Under the pieces are notes generated by a model. The model was given only the letters and a program-made list of their open reading frames with translations, was not told the DNA's origin and searched no databases. A program made the translations under genes and the position numbers. A stretch of 64,000 bases of DNA, taken from Thermus oshimai DSM 12092. GTDB lineage: Bacteria > Deinococcota > Deinococci > Deinococcales > Thermaceae. This document shows positions 8,391 through 17,736 of this stretch, one piece after another; the stretch's first letter is position 1, and each line of letters opens with the position of its first letter. Location of the stretch: positions 62,001 through 126,000 of the forward strand of contig NZ_KB890620.1 of NCBI RefSeq assembly GCF_000373145.1. Reading direction: 5' to 3'.

Positions 8391-11384
8391 TTACTTCTTC
8401 TTTTTCTTCTCCTCCCGCATGAGCCGCCGGCGCTCCGCCCGGGAAAGGCCCGGCTGGGGCGGCGGGGTGGGGGCGCGTTTCCGCTCCACCCCAAAGGGCG
8501 GCGGGGCCTCCTCCTTCTCCGGCACCGGGACGAAGGGGGCCTCCCGCACGGGGCGCACGGGCTCGGCCTCCACCTTGAGGCGGAAGAGGAACTTGGCCAC
8601 CTCCCCCTTGATGAAGGCCACCATCTCGTTGAAAAGGCGGGTGGCCTCGATCTTGTACTCCTGGAAGGGGTCCTTCTGGCCGTAGCCCCGGAGGAAGATG
8701 CCCTGGCGGAGCACGTCCAGGTTGTGGAGGTGCTCCTTCCAGGCGGAGTCCACCACGTTGAGGATCACAAAGCGCTCCACCGCCCGCATGAGGGGGGGCG
8801 AAAGCTCGGCCTCCCGGGCCTCGTAGGCCTTTAGGGCCGCCTCCACCAGGCGGTCCACCCCCTCTTCGGGCTTCAGAGCCCGAAGCTCCTCAAAGGGGAA
8901 GTCCGCAAGCTGGGGGGCGGTGTCCAGAAGGGCGGTCTTCAAGCCCTCCAGGTCCCAGTCCTCGGGGTGGACCTGGGGGTTTAGGAAGTTCTCCGCCAGG
9001 GCGGCCACCGTCTCCTCCACCATGCCGGTGGCGGCCTCCCGCACCTCCTCGTCCTTCCCCAAGAGGATGAGGCGGCGCTGGGCGTAGATGACCTCCCGCT
9101 GGCGGGCCATCACGTCGTCAAACTGGAGGAGCTGTTTGCGGATGGCGAAGTTGCGGTCCTCCACCCGCTTTTGGGCCCGTTCTATGGAGCGGGTGACCAT
9201 GGGGTGCTCAATGGGCTCGGAGTCGTCAAAGCCCATGCGGTCCAGCATGGCGATGACCCGGTCGGAGGCAAAGAGGCGCATGAGGTCGTCGTCAAAGGAG
9301 ACGTAGAACCGGCTCCCCCCCGGGTCCCCCTGGCGGCCCGCCCGGCCCCGGAGCTGGTTGTCGATGCGCCGGGACTCGTGCCGCTCGGTGCCCAGGATGA
9401 AAAGCCCCCCAAGCTGGCGCACCCTCTCCTCGTCCCGCTTGCACTCCTCCCGGATCTCGCGGATCCTCTCCAGAAGCTCGGGCTTCACCCCAAGCTCCTC
9501 CGCCAGGGCCTTCGCCTCCTCCTCCTGCCCCGCCACCATCTTCTTGATGAAGAGCTCCACCTTCCACTCGTAGCGGTTGAAGCCCTCCTTCTCCAAAAGG
9601 GCCGCGGCCAGGTACTCGGGGTTGCCCCCGAGCTTGATGTCCGTGCCCCGGCCCGCCATGTTGGTGGAGATGGTGACGGTCTTGGAGCGCCCCGCCTGGG
9701 CCACGATCTCCGCCTCCCGGGCGTGGTGCTTGGCGTTTAGGACCTGGTGGGGGATGCCCTGGCGGAGGACCTCCAGGGTGTGCACCGCCCGCTTTAGCCC
9801 TTCCCAGGCGGTGCGGATATTCCCCTTCTGGGGGATGAGCTCCTCAAAGGGCTTCAGGTCCTCGTCCCTAAGCTGGCCGGGGCGTTCCAGGAGCTTCTTA
9901 AGCCGGTCCCAGCCCTCCCCCCCCTGCTTGGCTATGGCCTTTTTGAAGAGCTCCACCCGCATCTCCAGGCGGGGGAGGTAGAGGCGGGGCTCCTTCAGCA
10001 TCTGGGAAAGCCTTTCGGATTTCTCAATGCTGATGGTGCCCACCAGGACGGGCTGGCCCTTCTCGTACTTCTCCGCGATCTCCTCCACCACCGCGTAGAA
10101 CTTCCCCTTCTCCGTGCGGTAGACCACGTCGGGGAAGTCCTGGCGGATCATGGGGCGGTTGGTGGGGACCACCACCACGTCCATGCCGTAGATCTCCTGG
10201 AACTCCTTCTCCTCGGTCTTGGCGGTGCCGGTCATGCCCGCCCGCTTCTCGTAGAGGCGGAAGAAGTTCTGGTAGGTGATGGTGGCCAGGGTCTGGTTCT
10301 CCCTTTCAATCCGGACCCCCTCCTTGGCCTCTATGGCCTGGTGGAGGCCCTCCCCGTAGCGGCGCCCGGGCATGAGGCGGCCCGTGAACTCGTCCACGAT
10401 GATGACCTGGCCGTCTTGGACGATGTAGTCCCGGTCCCGGTGGTAGAGCTCCTTGGCCCGGATGGCCTGGATGAGCATGTGGGCGAGCTCCATGTTCTCC
10501 GGGCTGAAAAGCCCCTCCACCCCAAGGAGCCTCTCCGCCTTGGCGATGCCCTGGAGGGTGAGGTGGACGGAGCGGTTCTTCTCCTCGATGGTATAGTCCC
10601 CCGTGGGCTCCTTGCGCACCCCGGGCTCCGCGGGGAGGCCTCTCTCCAGCTTCTTGGCGATCTCCGCCATCTTGTAGTAGAGGTCGGTGGCCTTCTCCGC
10701 GGGGCCGGAGATGATGAGGGGGGTGCGGGCCTCGTCGATGAGAATGGAGTCCACCTCGTCGATGATGGCGTAGTGGAGGGGGGTGTCGTGGCGGAGGACC
10801 AGCTGGTCCGGGCTGATGGCCATGTTGTCCCGGAGGTAGTCAAAGCCCAGCTCGGAGTTGGTCACGTAGGTGACGTCCGCCAGGTAGGCCCTCCGCCGCT
10901 CCTCGGGGGTGGAGCTGTGCTGGATCACCCCCACGCTAAGCCCCAGGCCCCGGTAGACGGGCCCCATCCACTCCGCGTCCCGCCGGGCCAGGTAGTCGTT
11001 CACCGTCACCACGTGCACGCCCTTGCCGGTGAGGGCGTTGAGGGCTACGGCCAGGGTGGCCACCAGGGTCTTGCCCTCCCCGGTCTTCATCTCGGCGATC
11101 TTGCCCTCGTGGAGCACCGCCCCGCCGATGAGCTGCACGTCAAAGTGGCGCATGCCCAGGTAGCGCTTGGCGGACTCCCGGGTGAGGGCGAAGGCCATGG
11201 GGAGGAGCTCGTCCAGGGGGGCCCCCTTTTGGTGCTTTTCCTTAAGCTCCCGGTAGGCCGAGGCCAGGTCCGCGATCTTTTCCACCTCGGCCTCGAGGGC
11301 GTTGGTGGGCTCCACCACCTGCTTGCGGTAGCGGGCGATTTCCTTTTCGTTGTTGTCAAAAAGCCGCCTGAGAAGACCCAACAT
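8391..11384 (-). CDS. secA: Protein translocase ATPase SecA
   Basis: A 997-residue motor of the Sec pathway that drives unfolded preproteins through SecYEG at the membrane. The N-terminus [16 protein letters not shown] is typical. Walker A MKTGEGKT lies at 99-106, the DEVD Walker B near 210 ([18 protein letters not shown]), and the C-terminal motor motif [10 protein letters not shown] is present. The C-terminus ends in a lysine-rich tail and lacks the CxCx8CH zinc motif that binds SecB in proteobacteria, as expected for Thermus. A TAGAAT -10 sits 10 nt before the ATG. It is divergent from tsaD with only 53 bp between. Confidence 0.98.
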   Translation of the reverse strand: MLGLLRRLFDNNEKEIARYRKQVVEPTNALEAEVEKIADLASAYRELKEKHQKGAPLDELLPMAFALTRESAKRYLGMRHFDVQLIGGAVLHEGKIAEMKTGEGKTLVATLAVALNALTGKGVHVVTVNDYLARRDAEWMGPVYRGLGLSVGVIQHSSTPEERRRAYLADVTYVTNSELGFDYLRDNMAISPDQLVLRHDTPLHYAIIDEVDSILIDEARTPLIISGPAEKATDLYYKMAEIAKKLERGLPAEPGVRKEPTGDYTIEEKNRSVHLTLQGIAKAERLLGVEGLFSPENMELAHMLIQAIRAKELYHRDRDYIVQDGQVIIVDEFTGRLMPGRRYGEGLHQAIEAKEGVRIERENQTLATITYQNFFRLYEKRAGMTGTAKTEEKEFQEIYGMDVVVVPTNRPMIRQDFPDVVYRTEKGKFYAVVEEIAEKYEKGQPVLVGTISIEKSERLSQMLKEPRLYLPRLEMRVELFKKAIAKQGGEGWDRLKKLLERPGQLRDEDLKPFEELIPQKGNIRTAWEGLKRAVHTLEVLRQGIPHQVLNAKHHAREAEIVAQAGRSKTVTISTNMAGRGTDIKLGGNPEYLAAALLEKEGFNRYEWKVELFIKKMVAGQEEEAKALAEELGVKPELLERIREIREECKRDEERVRQLGGLFILGTERHESRRIDNQLRGRAGRQGDPGGSRFYVSFDDDLMRLFASDRVIAMLDRMGFDDSEPIEHPMVTRSIERAQKRVEDRNFAIRKQLLQFDDVMARQREVIYAQRRLILLGKDEEVREAATGMVEETVAALAENFLNPQVHPEDWDLEGLKTALLDTAPQLADFPFEELRALKPEEGVDRLVEAALKAYEAREAELSPPLMRAVERFVILNVVDSAWKEHLHNLDVLRQGIFLRGYGQKDPFQEYKIEATRLFNEMVAFIKGEVAKFLFRLKVEAEPVRPVREAPFVPVPEKEEAPPPFGVERKRAPTPPPQPGLSRAERRRLMREEKKKKK

Positions 11385-11426
11385 CCTAAGGCCGATTCTA
11401 CCCCCAAGGGAGATGAGAAAACCGTG

Positions 11427-11432
11427 TAGCCT
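11427..11432 (+). promoter_or_regulatory. -10 element of tsaD, leaderless type
   Basis: TAGCCT ends 5 nt before the GTG start of tsaD. No convincing -35 is seen. Confidence 0.5.
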
Positions 11433-11437
11433 AAGGG

Positions 11438-12409
11438 GTGTGGGTCTTAGGGATTGACACCTCCTGCGACGACACCGGGGTGGGCCTCGTGCGGGACGGG
11501 AGGGTGGTGGTGAACCTGGTGGCGAGCCAGGTGGCCCTCCACGAGGCCTTTGGGGGGGTGGTGCCGGAGCTGGCCAGCCGGGAGCACCTGAAGGTCTTAA
11601 GACCCCTCACGGAACGGGCCCTAGGAGAGGCGGGGATCGGGCCGGAGGACCTCGGCCTCATCGCCGCCACCCGGGGCCCGGGGCTCATCGGGGCCCTTCT
11701 CGTGGGCTACACCTTCGCCAAGGGGCTCGCCTGGGCCTTGGGAAAGCCCTTCTACGCAATCCACCACCTCGAGGCCCACATGGCCGCCGCCTGGCCCGAA
11801 GACCTGGCCCCCCCCTTCCTGGCCCTGGTGGCCTCCGGCGGGCACACCCACCTCTTCCTGGTGGAGGACCTGGGCCGCTACCGCCTCCTCGGGGCCACCC
11901 GGGACGACGCCGCGGGGGAGGGGTTTGACAAGGTGGCTCGCCTCCTGGGCCTCGGCTTCCCGGGGGGGCCGGAGATCGAGCGGCTGGCCCAGGAGGCCGA
12001 GGAGAAGGCCCCCTTCCCCGTGCCCCTCAAGGGGCAGGAGGGGCTGGACTTCAGCTTCTCCGGCCTCAAGACCCAGGCCATCCGGCTTTTGGAGGCGGGC
12101 TGGCCCAAGGCGGCCATCGCCAAGGGCTTCCAGGAGGCGGCCATCGCCCACCTGGGGGAGGTGGTCCTAAAGGCCGTGGAGCGGACGGGGCTCAAAACCC
12201 TCCTGGTGGCGGGCGGGGTGGCGGCGAACCGGGCCCTACAGGCCCGCTTCCAGGAGGCGGGGCTGAGGGTCTTCTTCCCCCCCAAGGGGCTTTCCCAGGA
12301 CAACGGGGCCATGGTGGCCCTGGCGGCCTGGCGCCGCCACCAAAGGGGCTTCCCCCCAAGCCCCTTAAGCCTCGGGGCCACCCCCTACTGGCCCCTGGAG
12401 GAGGCCTAG
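11438..12409 (+). CDS. tsaD: tRNA N6-adenosine threonylcarbamoyltransferase TsaD
   Basis: A 323-residue catalytic subunit (ASKHA fold, formerly Gcp/YgjD) that transfers the threonylcarbamoyl group from TC-AMP to A37 of ANN-decoding tRNAs. Visible motifs are the N-terminal [13 protein letters not shown], the metal-binding HHLEAH near residue 107, SGGHTHL, and [10 protein letters not shown] near 265. The start is GTG at 11438, giving WVLGIDTSC as the first strand; no upstream coding is possible before the divergent secA start. It heads a co-directional run of genes ending at about 16.6 kb. Confidence 0.97.
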   Translation: MWVLGIDTSCDDTGVGLVRDGRVVVNLVASQVALHEAFGGVVPELASREHLKVLRPLTERALGEAGIGPEDLGLIAATRGPGLIGALLVGYTFAKGLAWALGKPFYAIHHLEAHMAAAWPEDLAPPFLALVASGGHTHLFLVEDLGRYRLLGATRDDAAGEGFDKVARLLGLGFPGGPEIERLAQEAEEKAPFPVPLKGQEGLDFSFSGLKTQAIRLLEAGWPKAAIAKGFQEAAIAHLGEVVLKAVERTGLKTLLVAGGVAANRALQARFQEAGLRVFFPPKGLSQDNGAMVALAAWRRHQRGFPPSPLSLGATPYWPLEEA

Positions 12410-12415
12410 AGGGGG

Positions 12416-13738
12416 ATGCTCTGGCTCCTCCTTCCCGTCCTCCTCCTCATCTACGTCCTCTACCGAAGGGGGGGGCCTAGGCCCAGGCCCTGGGCCGGGG
12501 TGTGGCTCTGGCGGCGGGGCCGGGCGCGGCGCTTCCGGCCGAGGCTGGACCTGAGGCTTCTCCTCCTCCTCCTTGCGGGGGCGGCCCTGGTCCTGGCCCT
12601 GGAGGACCCCCCCCTCCTCCCCTCCCCCCTGGTCCTGGTGGTGGACGCCTCGGCCAGCATGGCCGCCAAGGAAAGGGGAAGGACCCGGCTGGACCTGGCC
12701 AAGGAAAAGGCCCTGCCCCTCTTGGAAAGGGCCCCGGAAGCGGTGCTGGTGGCGGCGGGGGAAACCCCCAGGGCCTTCGGCCCCGCCCCGGGGGTGGCCC
12801 TGAGGGGGAGGCTTCTGGCCCTCGAGGCGGAAGGGGGCGGGGCAGACCTGGAAGGGGGGGTGGCCCTCGGGCGGAGGCTCCTTAAGGCCCCGGTGGTGGT
12901 GGCCACGGACGGCCCCCCGCCCCCAGGGGTGGAGGGGTACCTGGGGGTGGGGAGCGGAGCGGAGAACCTGGGGCTCGTGGCGGTGGCGGGGGGGTTTCTG
13001 GCGGTGGGGAACGGGGGCTTTAGCCCCAGGACCGCCCGGGTCCTGGTGGAGGGGCGCCCCTACACCCTACCCGTCCCCCCCAGGGGGTACGCCCGCCTGG
13101 AGGGCCTCCCCCAGACCTTCACCGCCCGCCTCCTGGGGGAGGACGCCCTGGCCCTGGACGACACCGCCGGCTTCGCCCTCCGCCCCTTGGGGGTGCGCCT
13201 TCCCGAGGAGCCCGCCCTAAAGCGCCTTTTCGCCCTCCTCGGAGCCCGGCCGGGGGAGGAGGTGCGGGTGGCGGTGGGAAGCCCGGAAGGGGCCCCGGAA
13301 AGGCCCACCCTCTACCTGGCCCGGGAGGGGGGTGCCCCCACGGCGGTCCTTTCCGCCCTTCCCCACCCCCTCCTGGAAGGGGTGGCCCTCCTGGGGGCCC
13401 GCCTGCCCCCACCCCCCCCGCCCCCGCCCCCCTGGCGGCCCCTGGCCGAGGGGGAGGGAGGGGTGGGCCTGATCTATTGGACGGAAGGGGGGCTCTACCT
13501 CCCGCCCCTTTCCGCCTTACAGGATGAGCCCTTTTTCCCCCTCCTGGTCTACAACTTCCTAAAGCCCTACCGGGAGGTGAGGACCGGCCTCCTCCGCCCC
13601 GAGGAAACCCTCCTCCCCACCCCCAAGGAAAGCTTCCTCCCCAAGGGCCAAGGGGGTGGGGGGCGCTTCTTCGCCCTCCTCGCCTTTGGGCTTCTCCTCC
13701 TGGAGCTCGCCCTCTGGCCGAGGCGGAGGGTAGCATAG
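12416..13738 (+). CDS. BatA/VWA-like membrane protein
   Basis: 440 residues. An N-terminal hydrophobic segment (LLLPVLLLIYVLYRR), a second one near 43-60 (LLLLLLAGAALVLAL), then a von Willebrand A-like domain beginning VLVVDASASMAAKERG, which carries the MIDAS DxSxS near residues 77-81. A C-terminal hydrophobic helix (FFALLAFGLLLLELALW) is followed by positive residues. This is the layout of BatA/YfbK-type membrane proteins. A run of prolines near 13,405-13,440 forms a rigid spacer. No MoxR ATPase, the usual partner of such proteins, is visible in the window. It begins 7 nt after tsaD with AGAGGGGG before the ATG. Confidence 0.75.
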   Translation: MLWLLLPVLLLIYVLYRRGGPRPRPWAGVWLWRRGRARRFRPRLDLRLLLLLLAGAALVLALEDPPLLPSPLVLVVDASASMAAKERGRTRLDLAKEKALPLLERAPEAVLVAAGETPRAFGPAPGVALRGRLLALEAEGGGADLEGGVALGRRLLKAPVVVATDGPPPPGVEGYLGVGSGAENLGLVAVAGGFLAVGNGGFSPRTARVLVEGRPYTLPVPPRGYARLEGLPQTFTARLLGEDALALDDTAGFALRPLGVRLPEEPALKRLFALLGARPGEEVRVAVGSPEGAPERPTLYLAREGGAPTAVLSALPHPLLEGVALLGARLPPPPPPPPPWRPLAEGEGGVGLIYWTEGGLYLPPLSALQDEPFFPLLVYNFLKPYREVRTGLLRPEETLLPTPKESFLPKGQGGGGRFFALLAFGLLLLELALWPRRRVA

Positions 13739-13742
13739 GGGC

Positions 13743-14168
13743 ATGCGCTTCCGGCCCTTCAGCGAGCTGGACCTCGAGGCCTTAAACCGGGTGGCGGGGG
13801 ATAGGCCCCTAAGCCTGGGGGCGGTCCGCCACTTCGCCCGCACCGGCCACTCCTTCCTGGCGGAGGAGGGGGAGGAGCCCCTGGGCTTCGCCCTGGCCCA
13901 GGCCCTCTGGCAGGGGGAGGCCACCACGGTGCTTGTGACCCGGATAGAGGGCCAAAACGCCCGGGTCCTGGAGGGCCTCCTGGGGGCGGTGGTGAAAAGC
14001 GCCTACGACGCAGGGGTCTACGAGGTGGCCCTGCACCTGGACCCCAAGCGGGAGGACCTCAAGGAAGCCCTCCTGGCCCAAGGGTTCACCGTGGGGCCCT
14101 TGGTCCTGGCGGTGCGCCTTCTGGGAAGCCGGGGCCTGAGGGGGGAGGCCCGGGGGGTCTTGGAATAG
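13743..14168 (+). CDS. DUF1999 / GNAT-like protein
   Basis: A 141-residue protein matching the small Thermus/Deinococcus family DUF1999, whose structure from T. thermophilus has, as I recall, a GNAT-like fold. The order of helices and strands ([33 protein letters not shown], then a helix and EVALHLDP) fits an acetyltransferase core. The classical acetyl-CoA pyrophosphate loop (Q/RxxGxG/A) is not obvious, so enzymatic activity is unproven. It starts 4 nt after the VWA gene stop. Confidence 0.7.
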   Translation: MRFRPFSELDLEALNRVAGDRPLSLGAVRHFARTGHSFLAEEGEEPLGFALAQALWQGEATTVLVTRIEGQNARVLEGLLGAVVKSAYDAGVYEVALHLDPKREDLKEALLAQGFTVGPLVLAVRLLGSRGLRGEARGVLE

Positions 14169-14196
14169 GCGGGCCTTCCCGGAAAGAATGGGAGGC

Positions 14197-14406
14197 ATGA
14201 ACCGCGTCTTTCTCGGCGTCCGGGGGGAGCCCACCCCCGAGGGGATGGAGCGCATCCTGGCGGCCCTCCGCCGCCTTCCGGGGGTGGCCGAGGCCCAGGC
14301 GGTGGGGCCGGCCCAGATCCAGGTGGAGTACGACCCCCAGGCCCTCACAGTGATGGACCTCATCCGCACCGTGCGGGAGCAGGGCTTCCTGGCGGGCATG
14401 CTCTGA
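14197..14406 (+). CDS. Small HMA-like ferredoxin-fold protein without CxxC
   Basis: 69 residues with the beta-alpha-beta-beta-alpha-beta pattern of heavy-metal-associated domains: [52 protein letters not shown]. The metal-binding CxxC between strand 1 and helix 1 is absent (GEPTPEG in its place), so it should not carry copper like CopZ. I prefer the ATG at 14197 (GGGAGGC directly before it) over the ATG 9 nt upstream. Its stop overlaps the helicase start (TGATG). Confidence 0.65.
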   Translation: MNRVFLGVRGEPTPEGMERILAALRRLPGVAEAQAVGPAQIQVEYDPQALTVMDLIRTVREQGFLAGML

Positions 14407-16607
14407 TGCTCCCCGAGGGCCTGAAGGGGTTTGGTAGCTACCGGGAGTGGCTGGAAAGCGACCCCGAGTACCGGGGCCGCATCGCCTTCGCCCGCCTCCT
14501 CCCCGCAAAACCCCCCAGGCCCGTCCCCTACGGGGGGGTCTTCAGCGGGGTGCTGGGGGCCTTGGGCCTCACGCCCTTCGCCCACCAGAAACGGGCCCTG
14601 GAGGCCTTGGAAGAGGGGCACCACCTGGTCATGGCCTACGCCACCGCCTCCGGGAAAAGCCTGGTCTTCCAGGCCCCGGTGCTGAAGGCCGCCCTGGAAG
14701 GGGGAACCAGCCTCCTCCTCTTCCCCACCAAGGCCCTGGCCCACGACCAGCTTAAGCGCCTCAAGGCCATGGGAAAGGCCCTAGGGGTGGAGGGGATCTT
14801 CCCCTACGACGGGGACACCCGCTCGGAGGTGCGCAAGGAGGCCAGGGAAAGGGGAACGGTCCTCCTCACCAACCCGGACATGCTCCACTTCGGCCTCCTG
14901 CCCCGGCACGGGGCGTGGGCCCACTTCCTGGCCCGGCTCCGCTACCTGGTCCTGGACGAGCTCCACGCCTACCGGGGGGTCTTCGGAACCCACGTGGCCT
15001 GGGTCCTAAGGCGCCTCCTCCGCCTGGCCCGCCACTACGGGGCAAACCCCCAGGTGATCGCCGCAAGCGCCACCATACGGAACGCCAAGGCCCACGCGGA
15101 GGAGCTCACGGGCCTCCCCTTCCTGGAGCTTTGGGAGGAGGTGGCCCGCTCGGAACGGGAGCTTCTGGTGCTTCCTCCCAAAGCCCTGGACAAGAAGGGG
15201 GAAAGGCGGCGGAGCCCCCTCCTGGAGGCCGCCCACCTGGCCCGCACCCTGGCCGAGGGGGGGCTTAGGGGCATCGTCTTCGCCAACGCTAGAAAGGCGG
15301 CGGAGCTCGTGGCCCGCTACGCGGACCACCCCCTGGTGCGCCCCTACCGGGCGGGCTACACCGCAAAGGCCCGCCGGGCCCTGGAGGAGGGCCTAAAGCG
15401 GGGCGAGGTCCGGGTCCTGGTGGCCACCAGTGCCCTGGAGCTCGGGGTGGACATCGGGGAGCTGGACGCGGTGGTCCTCCTGGGCTACCCCGGCTCCATC
15501 GCCTCCTTCTGGCAAAGGGCCGGGCGGGCGGGGCGGGGGGGGAGGCGGGCCCTCGTGGTCTACATCCCCCGGGAAGACCCCCTGGACGAGTACTTCCTCC
15601 ACCGGCCTGAACTCCTCCTCCAAAGCCCCCCGGAGGAGGCGGTGGCCGACCCCAAGAACCCCGTCCTCTGCCCCCTTCACCTCCACGCCGCGGCCTACGA
15701 ACTCCCCCTCACCCGGGAGGAGGTCCCCTGCCCGGAGGCCCTAGGGGAGCTCAGGGAAAAGGGGGGCCGCTTCTACACCCCCAAACGCCACCCCCACCGG
15801 GACCTCTCCTTGAGGGGCCTAGGAGCCACCTTTACCCTCAGGGGCCCCGACGGGGAGGTGCTGGGCCATTTGGACGAGCGCCAGGCCTACTGGGAGGCCC
15901 ACCCGGGGGCGGTCTACCTCCACCAGGGGGAAAGCTTCCTGGTGCGGAACATAGACCCCCTGAAGCGGGAGATCTGGCTCCTGCCGGCCCTGGAGGACTA
16001 CTACACCGAGCCCCGGGCGGAGATGGACCTCGAGGTCCTCTCGGGGGAGCCCGTGGGCCATGGGGTCTGGGTGGGCCGGGTCCTCCTAAGGGAGCGGGTG
16101 GTGGGGTACGTGAAGAAGCGCTTCTATACGGGAAGCGTCCTGGAGGAGGTGCCCCTTTTCCTTCCCGAGATCGCCTTCCCCACGGAAGCCCTCTGGTTCC
16201 ACCCCCCCGAGGTCCTCCCGCCCCACAGGATCCCCGGGGGGATCCACGCCCTGGAGCACGCCATGATCGGCCTCCTGCCCCTTTTCGTCCTGGCGGAGCG
16301 GCAGGACATCGGGGGGCTCTCCTACCCCGTCTACCCCCGCCCCCTCCCCTCGGGGGGCGGCCCCACGGTCTTCATCTACGACGGCTACCCGGGCGGGGTA
16401 GGGTACGCGCGGGCCGCGGCCCGGCGCTTCCCCGACTGGATCCGGGCCACCCTGGAACTCCTGAAAGGGTGCCCCTGCGAGGAGGGCTGCCCCCGGTGCG
16501 TCCTCTCCCCCAAGTGCGGGAACGGCAACCAGCACCTGGACAAGGGGGCGGCCCTCCAGCTTGCGGCCAACCTGGTCCTCTCCTTACCCGGACGCACCCT
16601 GCACTGA
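14406..16607 (+). CDS. DEAD/DEAH-box helicase, MrfA/YprA (Hrq1-like) with DUF1998 domain
   Basis: 733 residues. Superfamily 2 helicase core with a TASGKS Walker A near 80, a DELH box near 181, SATIRN (motif III), and a second RecA domain with ALELGVDIGELDAVV and QRAGRAGRGG (motif VI). The C-terminal DUF1998 region ends in a four-cysteine cluster (CPCEEGCPRC then C) near 688-704, as in B. subtilis MrfA, a 3'-5' helicase for mitomycin C-type DNA damage. It overlaps the preceding stop by 1 nt and is the last gene of the tsaD run. Confidence 0.9.
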   Translation: MLPEGLKGFGSYREWLESDPEYRGRIAFARLLPAKPPRPVPYGGVFSGVLGALGLTPFAHQKRALEALEEGHHLVMAYATASGKSLVFQAPVLKAALEGGTSLLLFPTKALAHDQLKRLKAMGKALGVEGIFPYDGDTRSEVRKEARERGTVLLTNPDMLHFGLLPRHGAWAHFLARLRYLVLDELHAYRGVFGTHVAWVLRRLLRLARHYGANPQVIAASATIRNAKAHAEELTGLPFLELWEEVARSERELLVLPPKALDKKGERRRSPLLEAAHLARTLAEGGLRGIVFANARKAAELVARYADHPLVRPYRAGYTAKARRALEEGLKRGEVRVLVATSALELGVDIGELDAVVLLGYPGSIASFWQRAGRAGRGGRRALVVYIPREDPLDEYFLHRPELLLQSPPEEAVADPKNPVLCPLHLHAAAYELPLTREEVPCPEALGELREKGGRFYTPKRHPHRDLSLRGLGATFTLRGPDGEVLGHLDERQAYWEAHPGAVYLHQGESFLVRNIDPLKREIWLLPALEDYYTEPRAEMDLEVLSGEPVGHGVWVGRVLLRERVVGYVKKRFYTGSVLEEVPLFLPEIAFPTEALWFHPPEVLPPHRIPGGIHALEHAMIGLLPLFVLAERQDIGGLSYPVYPRPLPSGGGPTVFIYDGYPGGVGYARAAARRFPDWIRATLELLKGCPCEEGCPRCVLSPKCGNGNQHLDKGAALQLAANLVLSLPGRTLH

Positions 16608-16617
16608 GCCCCAAAGC

Positions 16618-16647
16618 TTGACAAAAGCGCAAAGAAAAGGATATTTG
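16618..16647 (+). promoter_or_regulatory. Promoter of lipoprotein gene
   Basis: Consensus -35 TTGACA (16618-16623), a 17-18-bp spacer and an A/T-rich -10 ATATTTG (16641-16647), followed 7 nt later by the ATG. It is one of the few strong sigma-A type promoters in the window. Confidence 0.7.
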
Positions 16648-16654
16648 TGAAGCC

Positions 16655-17284
16655 ATGAAGAGGTTCAAAAGCCTTTTTGGGCTGATGCTTTTTCTAAGTG
16701 CTCTGCTAAGCGGTTGCGGCAGCCAAAACCAGAGCTCCGGTAACACCGCGCCAAGCCAAACGGAGGTGGAAGCCATACTAACCGCCCTCGCCCCCTACAT
16801 CGCCCCCACTTACAACCCCATGGGCCTAAGCCCCCAGAGCTCCATGAGCGCCACCTCCTCCGTCGCCTGCCCCGCCGGCGGCACCCTGACCTCTAACCTC
16901 ACGGTTTCGGCCAGCGAAACCTCTCTCCAGCTCAGCGGGAGTCTCACGGGGACCTGTAGGGTTAACCGGCCCGAGCCCACCGCGCTAGAAAACGTGAATC
17001 TCTCCTACCAAGGTGCTCTCACCTTTAACAGCAGCCAAACCAGCGTGACCCTCTCGGGTAACTTCACGGAAACCGGCGGGTTCACCCTGCAGTACAAAGG
17101 GAACACCTACCAGGTAAGCGACCTAAGCCTGACCGTCTCCACCACCGACACCCTCACCTTCAGCCAGTCGGGGTACACCGTAAGCCGCTCCGGTAGCCTC
17201 CAAGGCACCCTAAAGGTGAACGGCCAGACCTACACCGTAAACAAGACCTTCTCCGGTAGCGTCTCCGTATCCTTCAGCCGGTAA
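16655..17284 (+). CDS. Putative lipoprotein, Ser/Thr-rich, unknown function
   Basis: 209 residues. A lipoprotein signal peptide (MKRFKSLFGLMLFLSALL) ends in the lipobox LSGC with Cys21. The mature part is rich in Ser, Thr, Asn and Gln and has repeated beta-strand-like segments (LQLSGSLTGTC, VTLSGNFTETG, SRSGSLQGTLKVNG), suggesting an all-beta extracytoplasmic domain. Base composition is visibly lower in GC and codon use is more mixed than in its neighbours. It has its own promoter and terminator, so it is a single-gene unit. Function unknown. Confidence 0.8.
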   Translation: MKRFKSLFGLMLFLSALLSGCGSQNQSSGNTAPSQTEVEAILTALAPYIAPTYNPMGLSPQSSMSATSSVACPAGGTLTSNLTVSASETSLQLSGSLTGTCRVNRPEPTALENVNLSYQGALTFNSSQTSVTLSGNFTETGGFTLQYKGNTYQVSDLSLTVSTTDTLTFSQSGYTVSRSGSLQGTLKVNGQTYTVNKTFSGSVSVSFSR

Positions 17285-17302
17285 CGGCCAAACCCCCCTA
17301 GC

Positions 17303-17331
17303 AAGCCCCCCTTGGGGGGGCTTAGACTTTT
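17303..17331 (+). terminator. Rho-independent terminator after lipoprotein gene
   Basis: 9-bp stem AAGCCCCCC (17303-17311) and GGGGGGCTT (17315-17323) with a 3-nt loop, followed by AGACTTTT. The 3' arm abuts the -10 of the next gene. Confidence 0.75.
17323..17328 (+). promoter_or_regulatory. -10 element of the 17335 gene, leaderless type
   Basis: TAGACT ends 6 nt before the ATG at 17335 and overlaps the end of the preceding terminator stem. Confidence 0.5.
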
Positions 17332-17334
17332 CCC

Positions 17335-17736
17335 ATGACCCCAAGGCCCATAGAGGAAAGCCCAGAAAGCTTCCTGGAGCGGTTCTCCGCCCACCGGGAG
17401 GAGGTCTTCCTCTTCCCCGAGCCCTGGGGAAGCCCCTTGGTGGAGGCCAAAACCCCCGCGGGGGTGGTCTACGCCTTTGACCGGGGCCCCCCGCCCACCC
17501 CCACAGGCCCCCTCAAGGCCCTCCTCCACGGCGTGGCGGAGGCGGTGGGGCCCTTGGAGGGCGAGGCCTTCCTCCGCCGGGAAGGCCCCCGCTACCGCCT
17601 AGGGGGGGAGACTACCCCCTTGGGGGGAGGGTTCTACCTCCTGGAGGCGGGGGCCAAGGTGGTGGTCTACTGGGAAGGCCCTATGCCGAAAAGGGCCGAG
17701 GTCCTCCTAAGCCCCCCCCTCATGCTCTTCCGCTGA
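17335..17736 (+). CDS. Unknown 133-residue protein upstream of cyclase-like ATPase
   Basis: A 133-residue soluble protein with no signal peptide or membrane segment. An N-terminal acidic helix (PIEESPESFLERFSAHREEV) is followed by alternating strands and short helices, with GGGFYLLEAGAKVVVYWEG near the end. I do not recognise a family. Its TGA overlaps the ATG of the cyclase/STAND gene by 1 nt (TGATG), so the two are likely translated together and may interact. Confidence 0.7.
   Translation: MTPRPIEESPESFLERFSAHREEVFLFPEPWGSPLVEAKTPAGVVYAFDRGPPPTPTGPLKALLHGVAEAVGPLEGEAFLRREGPRYRLGGETTPLGGGFYLLEAGAKVVVYWEGPMPKRAEVLLSPPLMLFR

Noticed and set aside
13405-13440. C-rich run as a possible simple repeat or quadruplex element
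   Set aside because: It encodes a polyproline spacer in frame within the VWA-like protein, so protein coding explains it.
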